A stretch of 64,000 nt of DNA from Dichotomocladium elegans (GCA_025716815.1 JAIXMN010000005.1:992001-1056000), one strand, 5' to 3'. Counted from the stretch's first letter, positions 25,141 to 37,010 are shown. Notes: generated by a model not told the origin, from the sequence alone. Program-made: numbers and translations.

Positions 25141-28100
25141 ATTGTCAGTTTCTCCTGATGGGCGTTTGAGAATATTGTCGTATTAAGTTCGGGGAATGTC
25201 TGCAAATCCAGTAAAATGTGATTTAAATGCAAGGTTCAGGCGTGCCTTGGGTTTTTCCCTCCGTTCTTTCAAGCCGGTAGAAAGTGAAAAAAAGGTTACT
25301 GGAGAGAGTGGTGCGTGTGTGGCACCTAAAGCAGAGCCAGAGCGACCTTTTCCTTAGAATCGATCTGCAACCAATTAAATTTCAAGCACGGGTTATCCAG
25401 ATAGTCCGTCTCTGGCTCCTTTCTAGAGCCTGCACATCCCGCTGACCGTGGCCATATATCAGACCAACGTAAAGATCAGATAAATTGGCTGTATGTCTAA
25501 GGCACGAATGGTCATCCTAAAATGTTTGCATCTAGAAAAATCAATACTATCAGCCAACGAAGAGATTGTCGTAATTTCAAATACTGTATACAGGTATGCC
25601 ACACCGGGGAAAAGACCAAACTTGCAAAATCTGGAGGACCATGCATGAAAGGGACGTCATTGCAACCCCGCCCAAACTACCTCCTCAGCTATCTACTGCT
25701 ACTTAATCTCTGCTTATTTGGATTATTATGTATGTGTGTACAGTCAGTGCTCGATCTACTTGTCGCCATACAGTGTACTGTATTTATCTTCTCCTTCGAC
25801 CAAACTTGGAGCGTCTCTGCTATCGAATGAATCCAGCAGTTTGATGTCTGCTATGTAACTGATCCCTTTAAAACAATGATACGCAGACAAACTACAAGCA
25901 AGATCATTACAATGATATGTCCAACACCAAAACTGGCGGGACAAACTTGTGCTTGCTCTCAACTGGGTAGCTGGATACAGATCATTCATCAATGTAAAGA
26001 GCAGGATCGTGGGTTTCTCGTTTCAATTGCCGCGGCATCAGCCATGTTACAGATAATCCGCCAGCGGGGGAGTGGCGATCTCCCGATCCAAACACCTCTT
26101 ATAATCAATTATCGGTCCAAATGAATGAAGCTATGTTAATTATGCGCATAAAATTTGGCAGATAAATCACAATTGAGGACCTTTTGTTTTCTTTTCACTC
26201 CTTCCTTCTTTTCTCTTTTATTTTGGGACAAGCTATGCGCAATTAACTGAAGCCGGGTGTGGTGGTCAGTTAGAGAGCTGGAGCCATGCGTAAAACGCAT
26301 ATGAGAAAAAAGTCGAGTATTTGATACGAGATTCTCTCTACTGAATGTTAAAAAACTCCAGCCATTTCTTTATTGAAAAGCTTCGTAGCGTCAGATTGAC
26401 TGGACAGGCGATTAGGCTGGAGGATATTCAGGTTGCTACTTAGTACTGTCTGTCGACGCGTAATGTCATGACAGTAGCGTTACGGTATTGTATGTAAAGT
26501 TCTCAACCAAGGCTGGTTTGAATACCCTCACCTCCGATATTGGCTGAATGCGAATGATGCAAGATGGAGTATTGAATTTGGCGAATACTTCCATGCTTGA
26601 CGCTTGTGGCCAGCTCGTCAAAGCTCATTTATGAACGAAGAACTATGGAATCTCCATCATCATTTCCAACTACACCTTGCTGTTATGCTTTTCTACTAAT
26701 TGGCGTATATCCCATAAATGTTGTTTAGAAACTGGACATAAGCACATGATTCAATTAATATGACTCTGCCCACAATTCATTTTATCCCAACAGTGTCAGC
26801 CAAGATATTTTGGACTGCCTTTCTATCAAACTTGCCAAATCGTTGCCCCCATCCGTATACTAACTCAAACAAATGCGGGGAATATTGGTGTGGCTACCAA
26901 AATATACTATGTGCCGTTTGTCATCCACCATGGCTTCGTCTTTAAACCTCGGCCGTCCACCATTAGGAATCAGTAAACAAAGGACCCAACGGCACATCTA
27001 TGTCGCACGAAAATATATGTTCTTTTTTGTTCAGTGTTAGCTTTCCCCAAGCCATCAGGTACCGAGGAAATTCAAACAACTCCGGGATACATCCCAGAAC
27101 GAAGACGGAACTCACCGATAAATCAGGATCTTCATTCAACCCCCACTACGATCGCTGACTCTCGGGGATTTTGACTTTTTAGGGATCACTTCTTATGGTG
27201 AAACGGAAAGGATGGAAAGGGTGCAAAAATGCTAGATACATACATATGTGCATATGCTTTATTGTTTTGACTTGCATTCTTCGCCTTGAAAAGGACTCAT
27301 GCCCAGTAATTTAAACAGGAGGAATAATAAAAAACGCACAAAATCACCTGCGTTTTAACGTTCGCCGGCTGCTGCTTACCGGAGCTCTGGATACACATCT
27401 TAGCCAGCTACCTAATGAGTGGTGAGCAATGAAGCTCGAAATGGTAAGCGATTTATTTCGTAATCCTGAGGGTAAATGCATGTGTGTATTTTGCTAGATC
27501 TTGCAATCGTATACGTAAATGTTTCTCCATGGCACTTATCAACTGGGGGTCTTTGAATTTGTCTTTATTGCACGGACACCGCAAACACAACTGGCTAAGC
27601 GTCGAAAAAAATACTAGGTATCCCTAGGTGACATTTGAGCTTTATGACTATGCGATACCATGCTATATATATATCGTCAATTGCCGAGAAGGGCTTGACG
27701 GGTTTGTCATAGAATCGGGAGTAATCAAATGTATTAATTCTCTCGGAGGCTGAAAGGGTCTCGCCCTAAAATGCTGCATGGCTAGATAATCCCAAAATAT
27801 TTTTCATATGAAATGGATTGATGGGTACATCCCATGCAAACCACAAGGCGTCATTGCAGCTTCATCACCAGAAGTCACTGTTGATCCATGCTTACTACGA
27901 ACCAGAAGAATTTAAATAGCCATGATACGTTTCCACGCTTTAAGGAAACTTTGCAACTGTCCGGACTAATGTCATCATTCAAGAGATTTAGCATCCATTG
28001 ATTCTATTATATTATCACATCAGCAGCAGCCTCGAGAAAAGAAGAAGTAACGGATGGTCCATTCATACTAAACAAAGACAAAAGTTTGCTAGTAATGTGA

Positions 28101-28783
28101 TCTGCTTACAATAGTCACCTCGATATATAAGTTCATTTATGTATATATTGGATTGACTACTAGGTTTTTGTATCGTAGTGTCTCACATACGGAGTAGCTA
28201 CCGGGGTGCTTTCCCATCGTGAGGGAATAATATATCTCTGAAGTACCTTCGTCACGTTTTTAAAAAAGTTCCTCTCTGCCCAGGGTTCTCTCCTACGCAT
28301 CGAGTCACGTCGTACCCATCACGGGTTCCTTTCCTCAAGTTACATATACATTCGTACCTATCCCTATCGCGCGGTAGTATATCTTATGAAGTACCTGAGT
28401 ACAGAAAAGAGGAACCCTGAGTAAGGGAGAAACGAGAGTAGGAGAAACCTAGGTAGGAAGCATTCACGGAGTAGTTACCGGGGTACTCTTCCATCGTAGG
28501 GGAATAACGTATCTCTAACTTTCTTATACAAGTTTTAAAAAACGTAGATTGGACACTAACGCGGTGACTATTCACTACGTCTGCTGCCGAATACAGAGTT
28601 AGGTTTGCCGAATTTAAGCTTACGCGTGGAGTCTTGAATAGATTGAATACCCGAGAAGAAAGGTTAGTTGTTCCCGGAGCGGCTTATGCTTCTTTAGGTC
28701 ATTTATCTTGGGAATGGCACCTAAATGGAGAGCAAACTCAAGGTCATATACCGGCTCAGAGGAAGAATCTAAGGTATTAAAAT
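25141..28783. other. Gene-free flank of the inverted-repeat island
   Basis: About 3.6 kb with no supported gene or RNA. AT-rich stretches and short frames without recognisable domains (for example 25756-25992 minus, 26760-26945 plus) suggest decayed repeats. The one structure I can point to is the imperfect direct repeat at 28191-28540. The first few hundred bases hold the kinase promoter. Confidence 0.5.
28191..28540. repeat. Imperfect direct repeat pair, about 75 bp, 275 bp apart
   Basis: 28191-28267 and 28466-28540 share GGAGTAG-TACCGGGGT and then CCATCGT-GGGAATAA and TATCTCT. The interval also holds GGGTTC / GAACCC elements in opposite orientation. It could be a mobile-element end or a decayed LTR, but no partner or target-site duplication was identified. 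Confidence 0.5.
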
Positions 28784-29107
28784 CTATCTTAGCCAACTCA
28801 TTGTAGATATTGGTATAGGTACCGTAGAAGAATTATCATATATCTCTTTCTGTTTGAGTTCGATACCCTGAGGTAGTTCCTGTTCTATTGCCTGTTGTTT
28901 ACGAACGATGGCTGATGACAGATGTTGCATACCATCTTGGATACGCCTGTATTGCCATCTAAAGGCTATCTTTCTCATCGCTGTCTTGAACTTGTCTCCA
29001 ATACATTTCCACATATTAGCGTAGTCAGTGGAACCAGGTAGAGCCCGAGTAATGTCTAATATCTTGTCACCACATTGTTTAACCTCGGGAACGTCTTGTG
29101 AATTACC
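28784..29107 (-). pseudogene. Decayed ORF fragment at the outer edge of the left arm, possibly non-LTR retroelement
   Basis: The minus-strand frame reads outward from the arm: DKILDITRALPGSTDYANMW, then FKTAMRKIAFRWQYRRIQDG and AIVRKQQAIEQEL. Tryptophan/phenylalanine spacing followed by a basic helical stretch resembles the linker between endonuclease and reverse transcriptase in LINE elements, but no catalytic motif is visible. Its first codons lie inside the arm, so the repeat boundary cuts through it. The matching flank at the right arm (after 59880) is different. Low confidence for the class; that it is a decayed coding piece is more likely than not. Confidence 0.3.
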
Positions 29108-29719
29108 GCGTGAGACAGTCAAAAAGTCAAAATAAAGAGCCGTCGAGAGTCAAGATCCAATGCTTACGCGGTTGCATGAATGCTTGTGATTGCTTCCAGG
29201 GTGTCCCCTCCATAGACTGCAGTATGTTGTTCACCGTATTGCTCTCTGATTTCCTCAGTGCCAGCACCGATTTTCTGATTTTGGATAGATTCTTCCTAGC
29301 TCCTCCTGATCTTTACATGCGATCACAAAAGAGGTTGACCGCCACATTTTAAAAATATATATAGGGAGTGTATCAAAGATCAGGATCTCGAAACTCGAAT
29401 CAACGTAGAGAGCACCAATGGCATTCACATGGTCACCAGCGGTGACATGGTGGGCTGCATTGTCTAAGGACGCGGCCACATGCTTAATGCTTCTTGAATG
29501 GTAATCCTTCCATTTGTTTTCTAGGCTGCTGGAGCGTGGAATGGGGATTGCTTCAGCACCCGTTTGTAGCCCGTCTTGGGATTAAACAGGATACTTGGTT
29601 TGGGTTGGGGACGGCAGTGGTTGCTTATGTTACCAATCATTGAGAGCGCCAAGATCGATTGGATTTATGTACACCGCCCATAGTAACGTTGAGTGCAAAA
29701 ACTATGTCCAGCGCGCCGA

Positions 29720-29881
29720 TCATACGGTCAGCAATCTGCCATCTGCCTTGTGCTTTGACGGATGATCATCTGGATACCATTCTGAACGTTCTATACAATT
29801 CTCGTATTCTGTTGGAGAGAGTCCTAGACGTAGCATAGATCTAAGATTGTGTATAGCGCGTAACGCAATGGTCTCACTCAT
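29720..29881 (-). pseudogene. Short ORF (53 aa), start lost in the other arm
   Basis: The minus frame starts MSETIALRAIHNLRSMLRLG and contains ERSEWYPDDHPSKHKADGRL. The mirrored copy near 59110-59270 has ACG in place of the ATG. The sequence is well composed (WYPDDHP, charged) and may be one exon of a former element gene, but I do not recognise it. Confidence 0.25.
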
Positions 29882-31220
29882 TTAAGGACGCTAATAAAAC
29901 ACATAACGGGGAATATCTGCTACACTTCAACACAACGGTCGCTGAGGGTTGTGCAAGTCACCACGTCAGGAAGGAGATGCTGATTATGATCCTTACGCCC
30001 TATCCTGCATTGTCAAGTTGTACGCGGTATGGAGGAGCAATTCAGAACGTACGATACCCGACATATTATCGGGTACCGGTAGTAACGGAGAGGGGGGTGT
30101 GCTTCGCCATGAATAAGCATTCAATCTGTTATTTGTGCATAAAACTGTATATGTGATTTACTTTATTTTTTTACAACGTCTATTATTTACATATGTCGTC
30201 TATAATACATAAGAAATACGGTATAATTGGGGAATATTCGCAAGCATCTGGAGATCTTGTTTCTGTCCTCTCAATGTAGACTGTCGCCGTGCGTCCAGAG
30301 TAGTAGTTCTAACGTGTTCTGAACCAGACAAACGAAATAGTTAGCATATGAGATAATTGATGATGAAGATATTCGCACAAAACATACCTGATAATTTAGT
30401 TCAGCATATGGGAGGCATTGTAAGCCTTTCACTTGTTGTAAAGTGATCTGTGAGTTGTAAACAGTAGCCCGCTAGGTGGTCTTTCCAGATTGACAAGTAA
30501 AGGCGGTTCATCAGATGAAACCTTATCGCAACCGGGTTGTGGTTTGATGCGCGTGAATAAGATCCATGTCAAAAATGTTCTTGGATGTTCTTGAAATGAG
30601 CTCTGCTGATTGCATTCGACGAAGACCGGCGGGAACTGTTCTTGTGTTCATTGTGTGTGTGTGTTGTTTTTCGCGATCTTTTTGTGCTTCTCGACTGTTT
30701 GTATACACCTTTTCTTGTAATGATAGATATGGTTGGGTGTTTTTCCCTCTGAGGATGAGGGCAATGTCCAGGTTTGCTTCATAGACTTTATCATAAAATG
30801 CTCCTTGACTTGACATGATAAGGTAGTCGTCGCCTTCGTGTTATGATCAGAAGCAGCTGAATGGATGCATCGTTCCGCCAAAAGTATTTTTGTGGACAAG
30901 GTTATTGACGTAGTAGATATCTTCGTTTGTGAAATACACCGCCTGGGATCCATGTCAATATGTTGTGTCTCCAAAGTAGTTTCGGTTCAAAATAAAAGCG
31001 TGCTGGCCACCCGCTGTTATAATGCCAATAGTTCCGGTTAAATTAGACCACTGTAGCGAATTATCCCCATAACGATTTTGTCTCGCTCAGAGATCTCCCG
31101 AGAAGAGCGCGTAAGGTCTGTAAGCGTAGTAACGGGGAAACCGCTGCATATGCGAGAATATAAACTCGCTGCCTTCGCCGAAAGAGTGCAAGTGCACGGA
31201 AATGCTGTGCACAAAGCACG

Positions 31221-31995
31221 TCATGATCACATTCCCGAGGGGCATTGGGATCCCCCGTCAAGAGAATCATCCACAGCAGGAGAGGATAATCTCCCCTACA
31301 TCCCTCTGTGGCTTCCCAGGCGCCGCCGAACCGCCTACACCAATGGTGACCCTGTAGAACAACAGAGAAGACACACCGCAACAAACCCCTCGTGAAGGAG
31401 ACGCCGCACGAAAGCGGATATTGATATCCACAAGGACATGCAATGCTATATATCCGTTAATACGCTGATGCAGATGCTGTACATACCGTCAGTATACAAC
31501 ATATTGCGCAAGAAAGAGAATTCGAGGTCAGGAAACATCAACGCTCCAGCCGGAGTCTGGGTGCTATTCCATACTAAAGCGTAGTTAGTAAAGCCATATC
31601 ATGCAAAACGATGGAAAATAAAGCTCAACATACCTTTGTATACTTCTTATAGAGGAGACCATGACAGCCAGTCCACATTTGGAGTGGTTGTCATGGTCTC
31701 CAGTACTGGTGCGCTGATGGGTCTGCCCTCGAACAATCTTTCTTGCTCAGAATGTGTGTACTGACGGTATGTGCATCACCTGCATTCAGTGTGCTAACGG
31801 GTATATAGTATTGCATGTTCTTGTGGATGTCAATATCCACTTTCTAGCGGCGTTCCTTCACGAAGGACTTGCTACGGTGTGGCTTCTCCGTCATCCTACA
31901 GGGGCACCATCGGGTAGGTGATTCGACAGCACCTCGGAGACCACCGAGAGATGCAGGAAAGATCATCCCCTCCAGCCATGGATGACTTCCATCAG
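31221..31995. repeat. Nested imperfect palindrome inside the left arm
   Basis: 31221-31600 is similar to the reverse complement of about 31710-31995. Both sides contain GTGAAGGAG-CGCCGC-GAAAG and then GATATTGA-ATCCACAAG, followed by CATACCGTCAGTA. Identity looks like roughly 80 percent. The centre is a long hairpin at 31654-31701. The same structure is present in the right arm. Confidence 0.8.
31654..31701. repeat. 13-bp perfect stem hairpin at the nested palindrome centre
   Basis: GGAGACCATGACA at 31654-31666 and its exact reverse complement at 31689-31701, with a 22-nt loop whose ends (CCAGTCCA / TGGAGTGG) nearly pair. Confidence 0.95.
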
Positions 31996-32269
31996 GGTTC
32001 ACCCGCCGCCCAAGGGACCACGAAAAGACACCAGTGGTCCCCTCAGAGACTGCTGGACTACACAGGTCGATGTGCGCTAATTAGTAACATAGCTATGTAT
32101 TTGGTTTCTAGATTTGACTTACGACAGCCCCTGACTCGGGAAGCCACCACAGAGCGGAGGAGCGGAAAACAGGAAGAAAAGGAAGGCGGAACAAGAGGAA
32201 GCGGAACTATAGAAGAGTTGGACAACGATAAGCTTTGATTTTCACAGTATATATTACATGCCAGCGGTT

Positions 32270-32790
32270 AATACATACCCAAGGAGCGGAAAGGAACGAA
32301 AGAGGAGCAGGAGGCGGAAGAAGAGGAAGGCGGCAGGAGAGGAAGCTACAGAGGCGGGTAGAGTCAAAGATAAGCTTTTGGAATTCATAATATCGTGCAT
32401 TACAAAAAAGACGTTAAACATACCAATAAGGAGCGGAAGGAGGGCACACCGCCCTACATGTCATCGTCGCGGACGGGAGAGGCAGGCATGTAGGGCGGGG
32501 ACGGAGAGCGAGAAGAGGACGAGAGAGAAGTAAGGGAGGAAGGACAGGACGAGAGAGTGGAGGGAGAGGAAGGAGTCGCAAGGTGGAGAAGTGACGGGGA
32601 CAAGGTTCAATGAACGGAGAGGAAGAAGGAAGGGGAGGAGTTGATGAAGGAGAGGAAGGTGAAGACAAAGGAATGGAAGGAGGGAGAAGGAGAGGAGACA
32701 ACGGCGGAAGAAGAGGAGAGGACAGCGGAAGAGGAGGAGAGGACGACGGAAGGAGAGGAGAATACAGAGAGGAGAGGACTGAGACGATGG
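32270..32790 (+). repeat. Polypurine tract with a 12-bp inverted repeat
   Basis: About 520 bp almost wholly A/G on this strand (GGAGCGGAAAGGAACGAAAG-type runs, GAGGAGAGGAC units). Two direct copies of about 140 bp can be seen at 32147-32290 and 32290-32440, each ending in GATAAGCTTT and a CATACC-A-GGAGCGGAA block. A perfect inverted repeat CCGCCCTACATG / CATGTAGGGCGG lies at 32449-32460 and 32487-32498. Long proline/serine-rich minus frames here are composition artefacts. Confidence 0.8.
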
Positions 32791-33070
32791 CGACGGGGGG
32801 CATAGGTCCATAGGCTCGGGACCAGCCCGAGCAGAGAGAAGAGTTGGCGCGGCGACGGGGGGCATAGGTCCATAGGCTCGGGACCAGCCCGAGCAGAGAG
32901 AAAAGTTGGCGCCGGCGACGGAGGGCATAAGTCCATAGGCTCGGGACCAGCCCGAGCAGAGAAAAAAGGAGAGTCCGGACATATCTCCATCGGCTCGGGA
33001 CCAGCCCAAGCCGACAGAAGAGGAGACTCCGGACATATCTCCATCGGTTCGGGGCCAGCCCACGAACCGA
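32791..33070. repeat. Hairpin minisatellite, five units
   Basis: Five tandem units of 54-63 bp. Each carries a hairpin around G-G-G-A/G-C-C-A-G-C-C-C: GCTCGGG/CCCGAGC in units 1-3 (32813, 32875, 32938), TCGGCT/AGCCGA in unit 4 (32990) and CGGTTCG/CGAACCG in unit 5 (33045). Stem bases change on both sides in units 4 and 5, keeping pairing. On the minus strand the units translate to repeats such as SARAGPEPMDLCPPSP. Confidence 0.85.
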
Positions 33071-33599
33071 AAAGCCAAGGAGCAAGAGAAAAAGAAGAGC
33101 GCGAGAAGACGGGTGCAGAAAACATGTTATAATAACTGTTACGAAATCCAAACTAACATTCTGCTCGTATTTATATACTTTTTTTTTGGTGGGGGCAAGG
33201 AAAATCGATGGGGGGATTCCAGGATTAAGCGTCTTCTTACGAAACCACATACTTCCTACTCCACCCATGGCGATTCACCTTATTCTTTACCCTTCGAGCA
33301 GCCTCATCTCTGGTTTGATGATGATATAGCCGGTCTGTCTAGCTGGGTAGTATTTGGTCCACACGTCGATTAACGGTTGTAAAGAGTTTCTGTAAGAAAA
33401 CGTTCTCTCCCCCCAAGTAAGCAACATATATGATATCATTTTTTTTATTCTTTCCCCATCGTCGTGTATGGCTTCCTTTACATTGCTTGATATTAAATTC
33501 TCGATAAAATCGATGTTTGCGATTCTCCTCGTACTAGTCTCGTCTTTTTCCGTTGCGTTTTGACATACTTTCGCCCATTACCACCATAACACTGGTTGT

Positions 33600-34030
33600 C
33601 ACAGTGGCTGCGTGCGGGGGATCAGCGCTCTGCAGCTCCGCTAACTAAGGTAAAAAATACACACATGCTGTTGTGTAGAAACATCAGGATTCACACGCCC
33701 TGTGGTGGGGGGATATGGCAGAGATGAATCCTGATGTGTTTGAGAAATGGATATACTGGTCTGTGCATTCCGGAGGCAAGGTTGCACAGAAAGCTTTCTA
33801 TGGTTCACAGGTCACACGCTCCCCCCAAATGGAAAGCATGCGAAAATGTCAATGCACCATAAATGCGGATGGTTGCTCTCTCTTTGAACTTCACTCTTGC
33901 AGCAAACGTTTCATAGCTGCCCCATCAATGAGTAACACGTAAGATATATGAGATACGAAATCTACTGATAACACTGCAATGTCTCTTAACGAAAGAGCGC
34001 CGAGTGTTATATGTGATGGTAAAAAAATTT
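33600..34030 (+). repeat. Internal dispersed repeat, copy 1
   Basis: Similar in the same orientation to 38765-39230: both contain ACTGGTTGTCACAG-GGCTG, then GGGGATCAGCG, GTGTAGAAA, a degenerate CAGAAAGC-CT-TGGT block, and AAATGC-GATGGTTGCT. Both copies are frame-broken. It is mirrored in the right arm at about 54.96-55.39 kb. Confidence 0.75.
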
Positions 34031-35559
34031 CTCAGCAGCATGGCGCCAAGACATTTATTCCATCCGCTCTTTTTTATGATGTCAATGTTTATTTTTTGTC
34101 GGGTCCCGCGGGCTTCCTGTTCCCTCCTTCTGGCACCGCCACAGTCCAGACTGATTCACCCATGCATTCCTCCTCGACTACCTCGAAGGAAGCCAAGAAT
34201 ACTTGGCCATTTGAAGTAGCAAAATCGTTGGTAGATGCAGTCCTGGTTCCACCATTCCTCAGGTCGCGCGACGCTCTATGACCTCATTGTCAAAGCAAAA
34301 AGATGGAAGGCTGGAAAGAATGCTGGCGCAACCCGGGTAGTGACCTCTTGGTGCCAGATACTTAAGCAATCCCAGACAAGTGCGAAAGACCTTATGCAAC
34401 GCTGGCTTTGGCCTTGACTTGGACGATTATGCACGAAGCATGAAGACGATCGAGCAGTAGAAAGAGTATCATTGCTGCTTCTACGATCGACCTGATGGCA
34501 TGCTGGGTAAAAAGGAAGCTCCGGCAACCTGTCGCAATGGACGTTGGTTTTTACAATAGCTCTATCTCAGTTGCCCAACGGCATTTATCAAGCTGTTCAA
34601 TTTGGCATTTGATTTTCCTTAGCTAATGTGTAGTATCCATGATGAAGGGTCAGCGGCTGCTGCTTTAGAAGCCCTCACCACTGAGAGGGATGAAGAGGGG
34701 AGCTCGTGCGCGTTTTACCAAGAGGTGACCATCTCATCTCTTTTGCTGACCATTGGGACTTTTTCGACACCGAGTAAAATAGCCAGTCCTGGCGGTCGCG
34801 CTCCTAAGATGAGAACGGGTTGATCTTGTTTCGCGCCAGATGGTTTGCGTGTATCATGATGGTACGTGGTAACTCAAACTACATAGGGTATCGCTAAAGC
34901 GCTCTTTGTTGATTTTTATCTTTATTTTTGCACAATCTGTAAACATACCAATAGGACAAGTCCTGTATGGAAGCCGTTAAATATTTCCACAGAGCATCAC
35001 AGTTCGGCTTCTGTAAAATTAAAGCGGATTGCGTTTGTACGGCCTATTGCGCTTGGGTCGTTTTGCCAAGGGATGAGAGGAAATTGAAACGTACATCGTC
35101 ATCCAGATAGTTTGTGAATCTAATTAGTACTATATTTCTCCATATGACTTGGTTATTGATGGCCATTTTCTAGGTCCATATATATCGCGTTATACATAAT
35201 GAAACTATTGGCTTCCGGCTTCTATTCCCTTGTGAATCTCGTGACTGAAGTATTATGATTGTGCAAAGAAAGTCGTGATACAGTAAAGATCCCATGGGTT
35301 GCTGTGGATGTTGTGTCAAATGCCGTCGATAAAGTAAAACTTGTATTAGCGAGGTGTAATTGTATGGGCTTCGTTTCCTCTTGGCCCTGATTTATCATCG
35401 CAGGCTGGCGAGAATCATGTGTCATGCATAGATAATGATAATGAGTGCCAGTATTGAGGCGAATGAGGGTGATGATATCGGTACCTTGAGCATGTAGAAT
35501 AACGGTCTCGTTGATATCGACTGTTGGGCCCGATCGACTTCTACTTTGTTGTAATCAAT

Positions 35560-37010
35560 ATACGTCATTCATCAGCAGCATAGCAATAAAAAGTAGGGTA
35601 TCATACCTTGGCGATGCAAAAGTGTTGTTTTGTTGCAGTGTCTTGCCGCGGTCAGTCGCCGTAGGACACTGCTAGAATCTATGTATATATATTCACCATG
35701 AGCAACAAAATAATACACATCATAATATCATACCTTTTGGACATATATGTGTGGATGTGTAGATGGGGAATGTCGGCATGCACTTTGACAGGATGGGATC
35801 ATACTAGTGAAACCACCCAAGTCTGGCGTGCCCTTTCAATCTCGGCAAGGTGTTGTCTGAGTGGAATCTATAGAAGATACCACCCAGGTCAGGCCTGCCT
35901 TGTTTACCGTCCTCCTGGGCGGGGAGGACTTTGCGCTCCACCGATGCGCCGCGACCAGTCTTACTACTTACCCGCCGTTCCCGCGTTGCAATACAATGCT
36001 GCTCAGATACCAACCATACTGGCCCAGAATGAGCTCGATGTGCGCGCACCCCCTCCTGAAGAGCACCTCTGGGACAGTCAATGCATTGCCTTGGCGAGTA
36101 GCCTCTAAGAGCAGCGAACTCCTCGCACCAGAGGGCTTTTACGCCTCGGGGCGGACCATTGCATCGAGGACTTGTTGATGAATGGCCTAGAAAAATAAAA
36201 ATACATGCATGGTTCAGTATTGAGTGTATGGATTATACAGTTAAAAAAGAAAGGTAACTTACTTGAAAAAAGGGACGAAGACGAAAGGGACGACGAAAAC
36301 CACCCACTCCACCTCTCCACACTCCACACTCCACACTCCACACTCCACACTCCACACTCCACACTCCACACTCCACACTCCACACTCCATCTCTCCACAC
36401 TCCAACACTCCACACTCCACCACTTCACCTCTCCACCTCTCCACACTCTACCTCTCCATCACTCCACCACTCCACAACTCCACCACTCCACCTCTCCACA
36501 CTCCACCACCCCACCTCCCTACCTCCCCACCTCTCCAACAACTCAAAAGCAAACAACTCAAAAGTGCGGGCAGTTTTAGGGCATGCCCAGGCCCAGCCGC
36601 CAGTCGCCAGTCGCCAGTCACCAGTTGACAGTTGCCGTAGGCATTGCTACGGTAGACATGTATCATTCATCAGCAGCATAGCAATACACACCATGATATC
36701 ATACATCCAAGACAGGTATGTCTTGCTTAAATATCCTCGATGGACTGGAGGAGGTGCACCACGATCGGTCGTTCTATGTACTTGCCGGTCCGGCAAGTCA
36801 ATACAACGCTGTGCTGATACCAACAGCAGAGGTCCATTTCAACTTGCAGGTGCACGCGCCACAAGAGCTACTCCAGTTCAACCAGTGTAAGGCCGGGACA
36901 GGTAGCCTCAGAGCGAAGCACTCCCAGCACTAGTTCATCGAGGTCTCCCTGATGGATGGACTAGAAGAGTAAAATGAATGCGAAAGAAAAAGAAAAGAAA
37001 AAAGACAGCT
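35560..37010 (-). repeat. Two paralogous modules with intron-like borders
   Basis: On the minus strand, two modules each start with a donor-like CAA|GTAAG and an acceptor-like TTCTAG, then a related segment C-C-A-T-x-C-A-T-C-A, a degenerate gap and CCTCGATG, and later a GGTATGATAT element with TGCTGATGAATG. That last element occurs three times in this stretch. Reading frames are broken (the best pieces contain QYNAAQIPTI and QYNAVLIPTA). It looks like a decayed, duplicated spliced gene, or a non-coding transcript that keeps splice sites. Mirrored at about 51.96-53.45 kb. Confidence 0.5.
36316..36389. repeat. (CCACACT)n heptamer satellite
   Basis: About ten tandem heptamers, flanked to 36545 by degenerate CTCCAC-type repeats. 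The counterpart at 52520-52690 keeps the GTGGAG composition but is heavily rearranged. The G-rich strand (AGTGTGG) could form quadruplex-like structures. Confidence 0.9.

Noticed and set aside
28784..29122. Complete LINE element at the left arm edge
   Set aside because: No reverse-transcriptase or endonuclease catalytic motif is visible; only a linker-like fragment remains.
32414..33268. Long proline/serine/leucine-rich ORFs on the minus strand (mirrored at 55719-56572 plus) as protein genes
   Set aside because: Two or three frames are open at once over a polypyrimidine tract and a minisatellite; the frames are a by-product of composition. Translation of the repeats differs by frame and no domain appears.
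36316..36389. Internal telomere repeat
   Set aside because: CCACACT is not the TTAGGG repeat expected for this fungal group, and the array grades into irregular CTCCAC sequence.
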